DNA of 64,000 nucleotides from Akkermansiaceae bacterium (GTDB lineage Bacteria; Verrucomicrobiota; Verrucomicrobiia; Verrucomicrobiales; DEV007): contig JACKQE010000002.1 in the NCBI GenBank assembly GCA_024233005.1, forward strand, positions 310,001-374,000, written 5' to 3'. How positions within the stretch are numbered: position 1 is the first letter of the stretch; each line of letters opens with the position of its first letter. The notes under the pieces are model-generated. The model was not told where the DNA came from. It saw only the letters and a list, made by a program, of their open reading frames with translations, and did not search any database. Shown piece after piece: positions 53,019 through 61,038 of the stretch. A program made the position numbers and the translations under genes.

Positions 53019-53042
53019 TCACGAAGCCGGTTCAAGACCACC

Positions 53043-53216
53043 ATGCCCAGAGAAGTTATTATCATCGAATGCACCGAGGCCAGAGCCGAGGGGAAACAGC
53101 CGTCACAGTATGTGACGACACGCAACAAGAAGAGCCTCCGGACTCCCGGACGCTTGGAAAAAGTCAAGTTCAACCCCTTCCTTAAGCGGCGCACGGTGCA
53201 TCGCGAAAAACGCTGA
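53043..53216 (+). CDS. rpmG: 50S ribosomal protein bL33
   Basis: 57 residues: MPREVIIIECTEARAEGK, then YVTTRNKKSLRTPGRLE and KVKFNPFLKRRTVHREKR, a full bL33. It has one Cys and no CxxC pairs, so it is the zinc-free type. It starts 24 nt after the DksA-like gene and precedes rpsR by 62 nt, likely one transcript ending at the terminator after rpsR. Confidence 0.93.
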   Translation: MPREVIIIECTEARAEGKQPSQYVTTRNKKSLRTPGRLEKVKFNPFLKRRTVHREKR

Positions 53217-53278
53217 TCACGGTCCGCCGTTTTCAGCAGGAACACGAAACCGAACTCCCGCCAACCAGACTATTCACA

Positions 53279-53518
53279 ATGGGACCCAAGACTGAAGAAA
53301 GAGCCGCCAACCTGCGCCGGGCCAATCGCAAAATGCCCCGCCGCCGCCTGGACATTCCGCTCGAAAAAATCAATTATTTGAATCCGGATTTCCTGAACAA
53401 ATTTGTCAGTGAAACCGGCAAAATTTACTCCCGCCGTACGACGGGTCTTTCCGCGTGGCTGCATCGCAGGATCACCCGGGAAATCCGTCGTTCCCGGGCG
53501 CTCAACCTCATGCCTTGA
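53279..53518 (+). CDS. rpsR: 30S ribosomal protein bS18
   Basis: 79 residues. The conserved core RRLDIPLEKINYLNPDFLNKF, TGKIYSRRTTGLSAWLHRRI and TREIRRSRALNLMP is present. There is no Cys, so it is the zinc-free type. The usual neighbours rpsF, ssb and rplI are absent. The gene is followed by a strong terminator. Confidence 0.94.
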   Translation: MGPKTEERAANLRRANRKMPRRRLDIPLEKINYLNPDFLNKFVSETGKIYSRRTTGLSAWLHRRITREIRRSRALNLMP

Positions 53519-53569
53519 GCTCTGCGCTGGACAAGCCACGGCTTCTGTCCTTCGCCCTTGTCTTCGCGA

Positions 53570-53598
53570 AGCCGCTTCTCCAGTAGAAGCGGCTTTTT
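53570..53598 (+). terminator. Rho-independent terminator after rpsR
   Basis: AGCCGCTTCT and AGAAGCGGCT pair perfectly over a CCAGT loop and are followed by TTTT. It separates rpmG-rpsR from folE2. Confidence 0.93.
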
Positions 53599-53615
53599 GT
53601 CGTTAACCCCGTGTC

Positions 53616-54428
53616 ATGCAAGAATTGAAAGACACCCAAAACGAGCCGGATCATCGGAATCTTTCGATTGATCGGGTGGGCGTGCGCCAACTCCGCTTTC
53701 CTGTTCAGGTGCTGGACAAGGCCAACTCCCGACAGAACACAGTGGCAACCGTGTCCCTTGCGGTGGACTTGCCGCATCACTACAAAGGGACCCACATGTC
53801 ACGGTTCGTGGAAGTGCTCAACTCCCATGGTCCGGTCCTGGAAGTCCGTGCCATCAACCGGATTCCGCAGGAACTTTTGAAACGCCTTCACGCGGAGCGA
53901 GCCCATGTCCAAATCCGGTTTCCGTTTTTTCTCAACAAGTTGGCTCCGGTGTCAGGGGCTCCCGGTTTGATGGATTATGAGGTCATCTTTGAGCTTGATG
54001 TCTCCAAAGATTGTTCCGATTTCTTGCTGACAGTCTGCGTTCCGGTGACCACACTGTGCCCCTGTTCCAAAGCCATCAGCGAGCGGGGAGCTCACAACCA
54101 GCGGGGCTTGGTCACCTATTCGGTACGGTTTCTCGAGCCAGTCTGGATTGAGGACCTCATTCGACTGGTGGAACGGTGTGCGAGTTCGGAACTATTCAGT
54201 TTGCTAAAAAGGCCTGATGAAAAGCATGTCACCGAGCGTGCTTACGATCATCCGGTTTTCGTGGAGGATTTGGTGAGGAATGTGGCTTCCGCTTCGGAAG
54301 CGTATCCAAACCTCATCTGGTACCGGGTGGAGGCGGAAAATTACGAGTCAATTCACAATCACAACGCCTGGGCCGTGATCGAAAAGGGTGGCCTTCCAAC
54401 TCCCGGAGTTGGGAGCCAAGTGCGTTGA
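53616..54428 (+). CDS. folE2: GTP cyclohydrolase FolE2 (type IB)
   Basis: 270 residues, family-typical. Makes dihydroneopterin triphosphate from GTP for folate synthesis. The signature TTLCPCSKAISERGAHNQRG with its active-site Cys and the C-terminal ENYESIHNHNAWA metal-site segment are both present. FolE2 does not need zinc and is Zur-regulated in some bacteria; in others it is the only cyclohydrolase. It follows the zinc-free ribosomal protein genes after a terminator and lies tail to tail with msrB. Confidence 0.96.
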   Translation: MQELKDTQNEPDHRNLSIDRVGVRQLRFPVQVLDKANSRQNTVATVSLAVDLPHHYKGTHMSRFVEVLNSHGPVLEVRAINRIPQELLKRLHAERAHVQIRFPFFLNKLAPVSGAPGLMDYEVIFELDVSKDCSDFLLTVCVPVTTLCPCSKAISERGAHNQRGLVTYSVRFLEPVWIEDLIRLVERCASSELFSLLKRPDEKHVTERAYDHPVFVEDLVRNVASASEAYPNLIWYRVEAENYESIHNHNAWAVIEKGGLPTPGVGSQVR

Positions 54429-54444
54429 GTGTGGTCCGACCTTT

Positions 54445-55041
54445 CTAATTCTTTTTGGGCGAGGCTTCTTTGGCGTCCGGTGTGGAAGGTGTTTCTGCCG
54501 CGCCCGATTTGTTGGGTTTGGGAACAAATTTCAAGACGATCCCATTGATGCAGTACCTTTTGTCGGTGGGTGTTTTGAAGCCTTCACCTTCGAAAACATG
54601 GCCGAGGTGACCATCGCAGACCGCGCAGCGGACCTCGGTCCTGGCATAGCCGAGCAGGTAATCGACCTTCGTTTTCACATTCTTTGCTTGGGACGGATCG
54701 TAGAAGGAAGGCCAGCCGCAGTGGGAATCGAATTTTTCCTTGGAAGTGAAGAGTTCGGCGCCGCATCCGGCACAGTAGTAGGTGCCTTCGCCCTGGCCTT
54801 TGAATTCCTCATATACCGCCCCATGGGCGCTTTCCGTCCCGGCTTGCCGTAGGATGCGGTATTGTTCCGGCGTCAGTTCCTTCCGCCATTCGTCATCGGT
54901 TTTTTGAACCGGGGCAGTGGGCTGGGCAGGTGCGGTTCGGGCGGTATCCATGACTTTCGGTGGGGTGGTCGGTTCACCGGCGCAGGCGATGCATGCGAGG
55001 GCGGCGGCACTGGCGCTGCATAGGAGAGCGATGAGTTTCAT
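54445..55041 (-). CDS. msrB: Peptide-methionine (R)-S-oxide reductase, exported
   Basis: 198 residues from ATG 55041. The N-terminus MKLIALLCSASAAALACIACAG is a signal peptide, possibly of a lipoprotein. The SelR domain starts at DDEWRKELTPEQYRILRQAG. Zinc Cys pairs are CAGC and CAVC, with HCGWPSFYDP and the catalytic Cys in RYCINGI. It repairs methionine-R-sulfoxide in exported proteins. A long C-terminal Ser/Pro/Lys tail is present. Longer versions of this frame run into the permease gene and are not real. Confidence 0.93.
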   Translation of the reverse strand: MKLIALLCSASAAALACIACAGEPTTPPKVMDTARTAPAQPTAPVQKTDDEWRKELTPEQYRILRQAGTESAHGAVYEEFKGQGEGTYYCAGCGAELFTSKEKFDSHCGWPSFYDPSQAKNVKTKVDYLLGYARTEVRCAVCDGHLGHVFEGEGFKTPTDKRYCINGIVLKFVPKPNKSGAAETPSTPDAKEASPKKN

Positions 55042-55085
55042 GCTGCCAGAATACTGCCGGCCCGGGATCCTGTCAAAAGACCGCT

Positions 55086-56390
55086 TCACGTCACCGGAAG
55101 CCGGGGCCGCTCGAGATTCCAGAGGAACCATCCGATGACCAAGGTGATCAGACCGAGGAGAGACTCCATTGGATGGCTCCTGACTTGGAAAACCAGGATC
55201 CACAGGGTTGCAAGAAGGAAAAGCAAAGGAGTGAAGGGATATCCCCATGCCCGGTAGGGACGATGGGCCTCTGGTCGATGCAATCGCAGCACAAAAACGC
55301 CAGCCACGACCAAAGCGGAGGAAAGATTCAGCAGACCTTGAATATAGTAGATGAGGGTGTCGACCCGGTAGGAGAGCAGTCCTGCCACAATCACCCCCTG
55401 GGTCAGGATCGCGATCCAGGGCATGCCATGCCGGTTCACCCTGGCAAAAATGCGGAAGGGTCGGAAGTCCTCTCCCATGGTCTGGGTGACCCGCGGTCCT
55501 GCCCAAGTCATGGAACTGATCGTCGAAATGAGGCCGAAGGCGATGAAGCAGCCCATGAGAAAGCCACCCCGTTCGCCGAATATTTTGCGGGAAGCGACCA
55601 AGGCCACATCGGAACCACTCTGCGAGATCTCGGTCAGGGGGAGGGCACGCAGGAAGGTGGCGTTGAGGAGGACATAAAGGAGCGTGACGAATCCCGTTCC
55701 GAGAAAGAGCGCGAGCGGGAGGGTCCGTTGGGGCCGGTCCAGTTCTCCCACGATGTAAGCCGCCGCATTCCACCCCGCATAGGCGTACATGACAAACACG
55801 AGCGACACGGCAAAGGCCGGCTTGGCAATCAAGGCCCCATCCCCAGCTCGGGGGAGGAAGTGGATGGGCTGGGACTGGCTGGCGGAAAGTCCTGCAACAA
55901 TCAAAATCACGATCAGCATGACTTTGCCCAGGGTGAAGGCCACCTGGAAACGTTCCGTGTGACGCAGGTTGCCGCAATGGATCGCGGTGATGGCAGCGAC
56001 GACCGCATAGGCCGCCCATCGTCCCCAAGCTTCCTGGCCGGAAAGTTGGATCACATAGCCTTCAAAAGCGACAGTGGCTGCCGCCACCGGAACGGCGAAG
56101 CCGACCGTGGAAGACACCCAGCCGCCCAGAAATCCGAGCAACGGATGATAGGCCTCCCGCAATAGATGATATTCTCCGCCGGAGCGTGGCAGCATCGCCC
56201 CCAATTCAGCATAGGAAACGGCTCCACAAAAGGAGAGGAGTCCGCCAAGAAGCCACAGCAGGACAATGACGAACCCCGAGGGCAGATCTCCAGCCTGGAA
56301 GCCGAGAGAGACAAAGACTCCCGTGCCCACCATATTGGCCACGACGATGGCCGTGGCGGTGGGGAGAGAAATGCGGTGGGGCTTCGCCAT
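55086..56390 (-). CDS. APC-family amino acid permease
   Basis: 434 residues from ATG 56390. About 12 membrane helices. The first has the unwound TAIVVANMVGTGVFVSLG motif that binds substrate in the APC fold; LLGGLLSFCGAVSYAELGAM and SGGEYHLLREAYHPLLGFLG follow. The N-terminal region fits the LAT-like/APC antiporter subgroup. It lies 73 nt after tyrS and 44 nt before msrB on the same strand, so an operon is possible. The substrate cannot be told from sequence. Confidence 0.9.
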   Translation of the reverse strand: MAKPHRISLPTATAIVVANMVGTGVFVSLGFQAGDLPSGFVIVLLWLLGGLLSFCGAVSYAELGAMLPRSGGEYHLLREAYHPLLGFLGGWVSSTVGFAVPVAAATVAFEGYVIQLSGQEAWGRWAAYAVVAAITAIHCGNLRHTERFQVAFTLGKVMLIVILIVAGLSASQSQPIHFLPRAGDGALIAKPAFAVSLVFVMYAYAGWNAAAYIVGELDRPQRTLPLALFLGTGFVTLLYVLLNATFLRALPLTEISQSGSDVALVASRKIFGERGGFLMGCFIAFGLISTISSMTWAGPRVTQTMGEDFRPFRIFARVNRHGMPWIAILTQGVIVAGLLSYRVDTLIYYIQGLLNLSSALVVAGVFVLRLHRPEAHRPYRAWGYPFTPLLFLLATLWILVFQVRSHPMESLLGLITLVIGWFLWNLERPRLPVT

Positions 56391-56463
56391 GGGTGGGATG
56401 CCCGCACCATGGTCATGATGACAGCCGGTCGTCAACCAGAATCCCGTCGTCGCGGGAGTGGAT

Positions 56464-57645
56464 TCAGACCAGTCGGACGCTGCGGATCTTGTCCAGTTTC
56501 AGGACCTGTCCCGGAGCCCAGTTGGGTTCGGCCTTGGGGTCGGTGAGTTTTTCACCGTCGAGCTGAACGCTACCCTGGGTGACGAGGCGACGGATGTCGG
56601 CATTGGATTTGGTCACTTGAAAAACAGAGGTGTAGACCTCTGCGGCCACTCCAAGAACATCACGGCGGTCTCCGATCTGGTAAGCGGGCAATTCTGCGGA
56701 AGAGGAGTCTCGACGGCTGAAGCGGGTCTCCCAATTCTCCCGCGCCGTTTGAGCCGCCTCCGCACTGTGGTAGCGGGTGACGAGGCGAGCGGCGAGGGAT
56801 TTTTTGGCCTCCATCGGATGGATCGCAAGGTCCAATTCTTCGCCCAAGAGCAGCGAGTGGTAGCGGGTCATGAGGACGTCGGAGATACTCATCAGTTTCC
56901 CGAACATGTCCTCCGGAGCATCGGTGAGCCCCACATAATTGTTGAGGCTCTTGCTCATTTTTTTTTCGCCATCAAGGCCTTCAAGGATGGGGAGCAGCAT
57001 GACCACCTGGGGTTCCTGACCCTCGCTTTTTTGCAGATCCCTGCCCACGAGAATGTTGAAGAGTTGATCCGAACCGCCCAGTTCGACATCGCTGCGAACC
57101 ACCACCGAATCCCATCCTTGGACGATGGGGTATTGGATCTCGTGGAGGCGCACTTCCTGGTTCCCGGCGATGCGGTTCTTGAAGTCTTCACGCTGCAGCA
57201 TCTGTTGCATCGTCACCCGGGCATTGAGGCGGATGACCTCCGAAAAGGTCATTTGATTGAACCAATCCCCGTTGAACACCACTTCGGTCCGTTCCCGGTC
57301 CAGGATCTTGAAAGCTTGCGAGGTGTAGGTTTCGGCATTGGCCAGAACCTCTTCCCGCGTGAGCTGAGGCCTCGTTTTGGAGCGGCCGCTGGGATCTCCG
57401 ATTTGGGCGGTGAAGTCACCGATGATGAGCACGGCGTGGTGGCCCAACTCCTGGAATTGGCGGAGTTTCTCCAAGGGGAGGGAGTGACCCAAATGAAAAT
57501 CGGGTGACGTCGGATCCACCCCGAGCTTGATCCTCAGAGGTTTTCCGCGGGCGATTTTGGAGGCCAATTCCTGGCGGCTGAGGACCTGGGCGGTGCCGCG
57601 GCATAGGTGATCGGCTTGTTCCTGGGGAGAAAGGGGCGTGGACAT
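56464..57645 (-). CDS. tyrS: Tyrosine--tRNA ligase
   Basis: 393 residues from ATG 57645. Class I synthetase: HIGH-like motif HLGH at 51-54, KMSKS as KKMSKS after LEGLDGE, binding-site ARVTMQQML and GSDQLFNILVGRDL, and a C-terminal S4 RNA-binding domain (VTKSNADIRRLVTQGSVQLDG). It follows the shorter TyrZ/COG0162 type. An upstream in-frame extension would add about 90 residues of unrelated sequence and is rejected. The divergent MFS gene begins 298 nt away. Confidence 0.96.
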   Translation of the reverse strand: MSTPLSPQEQADHLCRGTAQVLSRQELASKIARGKPLRIKLGVDPTSPDFHLGHSLPLEKLRQFQELGHHAVLIIGDFTAQIGDPSGRSKTRPQLTREEVLANAETYTSQAFKILDRERTEVVFNGDWFNQMTFSEVIRLNARVTMQQMLQREDFKNRIAGNQEVRLHEIQYPIVQGWDSVVVRSDVELGGSDQLFNILVGRDLQKSEGQEPQVVMLLPILEGLDGEKKMSKSLNNYVGLTDAPEDMFGKLMSISDVLMTRYHSLLLGEELDLAIHPMEAKKSLAARLVTRYHSAEAAQTARENWETRFSRRDSSSAELPAYQIGDRRDVLGVAAEVYTSVFQVTKSNADIRRLVTQGSVQLDGEKLTDPKAEPNWAPGQVLKLDKIRSVRLV

Positions 57646-57942
57646 GGAATGCGCAAGATGCCCCGTGGAGGCTGGAATGCAAGGGAATGGGAGGGGGCGG
57701 ACACCGGAAAGAGATGCCCTTTTGAAAAACCGGTTCCTCCGTTTGGGGAACCGACTGGAGTCCCCGCCCTGCGGCCACCCGGCAATGGTGGCGTTCTGGG
57801 TGATGTGCCGGCGTGCCTGGAGTCCCCCGTGCGGCTTTTGAACAGTGGAGAATTTGTGAATTCGGCTTTTCGATCCTTGCCATCGAGTCTGAAAGTCCCT
57901 AGCCTTGGCCCGCATCGATCCACCTTCCCCTTCTTCTGATCC
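57646..57942. promoter_or_regulatory. Divergent region between tyrS and MFS gene
   Basis: 297 bases. No T-box or other recognised leader could be made out. The frames in it are antisense or out-of-frame shadows. Confidence 0.4.
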
Positions 57943-59166
57943 ATGAGTTCCGATACCTCCTCCTCAACTGTGAAAAACCACGGTTGGACCGTGACTTTCG
58001 CCGGTTTGGGCATCAATCTCGCGCTTGGTGTGCTCTACACCTGGAGCCTGTTTAAAAGTTCCATTGAGAAAGAGTTCGGCTGGTCGGGCAACCAGCTCAA
58101 TGATCCATATGCCCTTTGCTGTCTTGTGTTTGCCTTTGCCATGATTCTGGCGGGCCGCATTCAGGACCGCTTCGGTCCCCGCGTCACGGCCGGCTTGGGC
58201 GGGCTGTTGGTGGGGGCCGGATTGATTCTGATCTCTTTCTCCACCCAATACACCATGTGGCTTCTTGGTTTTGGGGTGCTGGTGGGTTTGGGGATTGGAT
58301 TTGGCTATTCCTCCGCGACGCCGCCCGCTTTGAAGTGGTTTCCTCCTTCTCGAACCGGGTTGATTGCCGGTCTCGTGGTGGCCGGCTTCGGTCTCGCGCC
58401 GGTCTACATCTCCCCTCTGGCCACGTTTCTCCTTTCCCATTACGGTTTGGGTCAGTCGATGCTCATCTTTGGGGTGTCTTTCCTCGTCATTGTCTGTGGA
58501 CTGGCCCAATTGCTGCGCAACCCTCCTCCCGGATACCGGGCCGCGGGGGCTCCGCTGCCGTCCGCCAAATCTGCCGCCGACGGGGCCACTCCGTCTCAAA
58601 TTTTGGCGATGCCTTCGTTCTGGCTGCTCTGGGTGGTCTACTTCATTGCTTCAGGAGCCGGGTTGATGGTCATTGGCAGCGTCAGTGGCATGGCCAAAAA
58701 ATCCATGGGCGAATCCGCATTCATAGCGGTCGCGGTGATGGCGATCGGAAATGCCGGGGGGCGTGTCGCGGCAGGAGTCTTGTCGGACCGGATTGGACGC
58801 CGTCTCACGCTGGCGCTGGTCTGCCTTCTGCAGGCGTTGCTCATGTTTGCCGCCATCAAGATCACTGGTGGCAGCAGCGGGCCGCTCATCGTGCTGTTGG
58901 CCACCTTGATCGGCTTCAATTACGGTGCCAATCTCTCGCTCTTTCCTTCACTCACCAAAGATCTCTGGGGGTTGAAAAGCTTCGGGATGAACTACGGTAT
59001 TCTGTTCACGGCCTGGGGGGTAGGGGGCTTTGTCATGCCCTTCCTTTCCCAACGGCTCAAGAGCGCGAGTGGTGATTTTAATTCCTCTTTCTATCTGGCA
59101 GGGGGGCTGCTTTTGTTTGCGGCGGTGCTGTCTTTGTTCTTCAAGTCCAAGTCTGCTGAAAGTTGA
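57943..59166 (+). CDS. MFS transporter, oxalate/formate antiporter-like (OFA)
   Basis: 407 residues with about 12 membrane helices. The first (VTFAGLGINLALGVLYTWSLF), the motif A-like GRIQDRFGPRV, FGYSSATPPALKWFPPSRTGLIAG and the second-half SDRIGRRLTLAL with GANLSLFPSLTKDLWG are typical of the OxlT/OFA family. Substrate is uncertain; members carry oxalate, formate or monocarboxylates. A DUF2007 gene follows 11 nt later. Confidence 0.9.
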   Translation: MSSDTSSSTVKNHGWTVTFAGLGINLALGVLYTWSLFKSSIEKEFGWSGNQLNDPYALCCLVFAFAMILAGRIQDRFGPRVTAGLGGLLVGAGLILISFSTQYTMWLLGFGVLVGLGIGFGYSSATPPALKWFPPSRTGLIAGLVVAGFGLAPVYISPLATFLLSHYGLGQSMLIFGVSFLVIVCGLAQLLRNPPPGYRAAGAPLPSAKSAADGATPSQILAMPSFWLLWVVYFIASGAGLMVIGSVSGMAKKSMGESAFIAVAVMAIGNAGGRVAAGVLSDRIGRRLTLALVCLLQALLMFAAIKITGGSSGPLIVLLATLIGFNYGANLSLFPSLTKDLWGLKSFGMNYGILFTAWGVGGFVMPFLSQRLKSASGDFNSSFYLAGGLLLFAAVLSLFFKSKSAES

Positions 59167-59177
59167 GGCCCGAGATC

Positions 59178-59507
59178 ATGCGCAAAATCTACGAGCACGC
59201 CGATTATGCCGTCATTGGATATTACCAAAGCATTCTGGAAGACGAAGGTATTCTCACCCTGGTGAAGAATGTCGGTGCCGCAATGGGAACCGGGGAGATC
59301 CCGTTCACCGAGGTTTATCCTGAGTTGTGGGTCATGAACGACTCGGACTATGATCGCGCCGAAGCCATGCTGGCACCTCTTCATCACCAGGGACCACCGG
59401 AGGCCGCCACTCTCCCGGTTTGGACCTGTGCCTCCTGCGGCGAGACGGTGGACGGAGATTTTGGAGAATGCTGGAACTGCGGCACCGAGCGGCCCCCGAT
59501 CCCATGA
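59178..59507 (+). CDS. DUF2007 protein with C-terminal zinc ribbon
   Basis: 109 residues from ATG 59178 (MRKIYEHADYAVIGYYQSIL, then EDEGILTLVKN, typical DUF2007). The last 30 residues add a zinc-ribbon with two Cys pairs, CASC and CWNC, linked by GETVDGDFGE. DUF2007 is described as a signal-transducing family on weak evidence. It overlaps trmB by four bases (ATGA). Confidence 0.82.
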   Translation: MRKIYEHADYAVIGYYQSILEDEGILTLVKNVGAAMGTGEIPFTEVYPELWVMNDSDYDRAEAMLAPLHHQGPPEAATLPVWTCASCGETVDGDFGECWNCGTERPPIP

Positions 59508-60154
59508 CGACCCACTCTCCAGTCCCGGCAACGGCCCGTCACTGGACCTTTCCAAACGAACTGTGGCCGGATGACTGGTTCCACCGGCTCGATCCTTCGG
59601 ACATTTTCCCCTCCAGCGTGCCGGTGGAGGTGGATCTCGGATGCGGGGAAGGGGCCTTCCTGACGGGTCTGGCAAAGGCCCATCCCGAGAGAGGCTATCT
59701 GGGGGTCGACCGTTTGCTCGGAAGGGTCCGCAAATGCTGCCGCATCAGTGGCAGGAGCGGACTGACGAATGTGCGGTTCCTTCGCTTGGAAAGTCTCTAT
59801 GCGGTCGAGCACCTCCTGCCGCATGGCTGGGCGGACCGCATTCACATGCTCTTTCCCGATCCCTGGCCGAAACGCCGTCACTGGAAGCGGCGCCTCCTCA
59901 GGCAGACTGCTTTCCTGCGGGGGGTGCATGGAGTGCTCCGGACTGGAGGGGAATTTCTCTTCAAGACCGATCATGCAGGCTACCTTGAGGATGCGAGGGA
60001 ACACCGTGCCTGGGAGGGTTTTTTTGAGGAAATTGCCTGGGATGACGATGAAGTCGGGGAGTATCCGGTGACGAATTTCGAACGCCACTGGCTCGCTGAA
60101 GGACGTTCGATCCACCGCATCCGGTTGCGCAGGCTGGAAGCTGAAATGCCATGA
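59504..60154 (+). CDS. trmB: tRNA (guanine-N7)-methyltransferase
   Basis: 216 residues from ATG 59504. Methylates G46 in the tRNA variable loop. SAM site VEVDLGCGEGAFLTGLAKAHP, then YLGVDR, and the family motif FPDPWPKRRHWKRRLL followed by GGEFLFKTDHAGYLEDA. It begins within the previous stop codon (ATGA) and ends in the start of the EamA gene (ATGA), so the three are translationally coupled. Confidence 0.95.
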   Translation: MTTHSPVPATARHWTFPNELWPDDWFHRLDPSDIFPSSVPVEVDLGCGEGAFLTGLAKAHPERGYLGVDRLLGRVRKCCRISGRSGLTNVRFLRLESLYAVEHLLPHGWADRIHMLFPDPWPKRRHWKRRLLRQTAFLRGVHGVLRTGGEFLFKTDHAGYLEDAREHRAWEGFFEEIAWDDDEVGEYPVTNFERHWLAEGRSIHRIRLRRLEAEMP

Positions 60155-61029
60155 AATGGCACCTGCTGGCCCCCCTTGCGAGCAGCCTGCTCTACGTTGC
60201 CGGGGTGCTGCTGATGAAGCGCGCCGCGGTATTGGGCGTGGGGGTCTGGCGCGCCACCTTTGTCTCGAATCTGGCCACGGGCCTGATCTTTTCCCTGCTT
60301 TGGACGTGGGGAGGAGCCCCGGTGGTGTTCTCCCTGCTTTGGCAACCGCTTGTGGTCGCAGCCTTGTTTGTCGGTGCCCAGACGATGACCTTTGTGGCAC
60401 TGGACGGAGGCGATGTGTCCGTGGCCACTCCCGCGATGGGGGCGAAGACCATATTCGTCGCCTGGTTCACGACTCTGTTTCTCGGCATTGGGGTGACGTG
60501 GCAGCTTTGGCTTTCCGCCTTCCTGAGCTGCCTCGCGATCGCTCTGTTGCACCTTGGGGGAGGGGTCGTCAAAGGCAGCGTTGCCCGGACCGTCGGATTC
60601 TCCCTGGCGGCGGCGGGAGGGTATGCGCTCTTTGACGTGCTGGTGCAGAAGTGGGCACCGGTCTGGGGGGCGGGACGATTCCTGCCCATCATGTTCGCAT
60701 TTTCGGGGGGGCTGTCCTTGGGTTTTATGCCGTTTTTCCACGGACGGTTGCGAGACATACCCCGGACCGCGCGGGGAGTGCTGGTCGGGGGAGCCTGCTT
60801 TATCGCATTGCAGTCCCTACTCCTCATCACTGCCGTCGCCCTCTACGGCGATGCCACGTCGATGAATGTGATTTACAGTGCCCGGGGTTTGTGGAGCGTG
60901 GTGGCGGTGTGGCTGGTGGGTCATTGGTTTGCGAACACCGAATCCACCCAAGGGGGCGGTGTGTTGGGGTTGCGTCTCGCCGGGGCTCTGGTGATGGCCG
61001 CGGCCATCGTGGTGACATTCCTGATCTGA
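60151..61029 (+). CDS. EamA-type transporter (DMT superfamily)
   Basis: 292 residues in about ten membrane helices, forming two related halves (LASSLLYVAGVLLMKRAA ... and VGFSLAAAGGYALFDVLV ...). The family end GALVMAAAIVVTF is present. Substrate unknown. It starts by a four-base overlap with trmB and lies tail to tail with the terpene cyclase gene. Confidence 0.85.
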   Translation: MKWHLLAPLASSLLYVAGVLLMKRAAVLGVGVWRATFVSNLATGLIFSLLWTWGGAPVVFSLLWQPLVVAALFVGAQTMTFVALDGGDVSVATPAMGAKTIFVAWFTTLFLGIGVTWQLWLSAFLSCLAIALLHLGGGVVKGSVARTVGFSLAAAGGYALFDVLVQKWAPVWGAGRFLPIMFAFSGGLSLGFMPFFHGRLRDIPRTARGVLVGGACFIALQSLLLITAVALYGDATSMNVIYSARGLWSVVAVWLVGHWFANTESTQGGGVLGLRLAGALVMAAAIVVTFLI

Positions 61030-61038
61030 CGAAACCTT

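Noticed and set aside
54445..56028. 527-residue extension of msrB
   Set aside because: The extra N-terminal part is out of frame with, and lies over, the APC permease gene; the signal peptide at 55041 sets the start.
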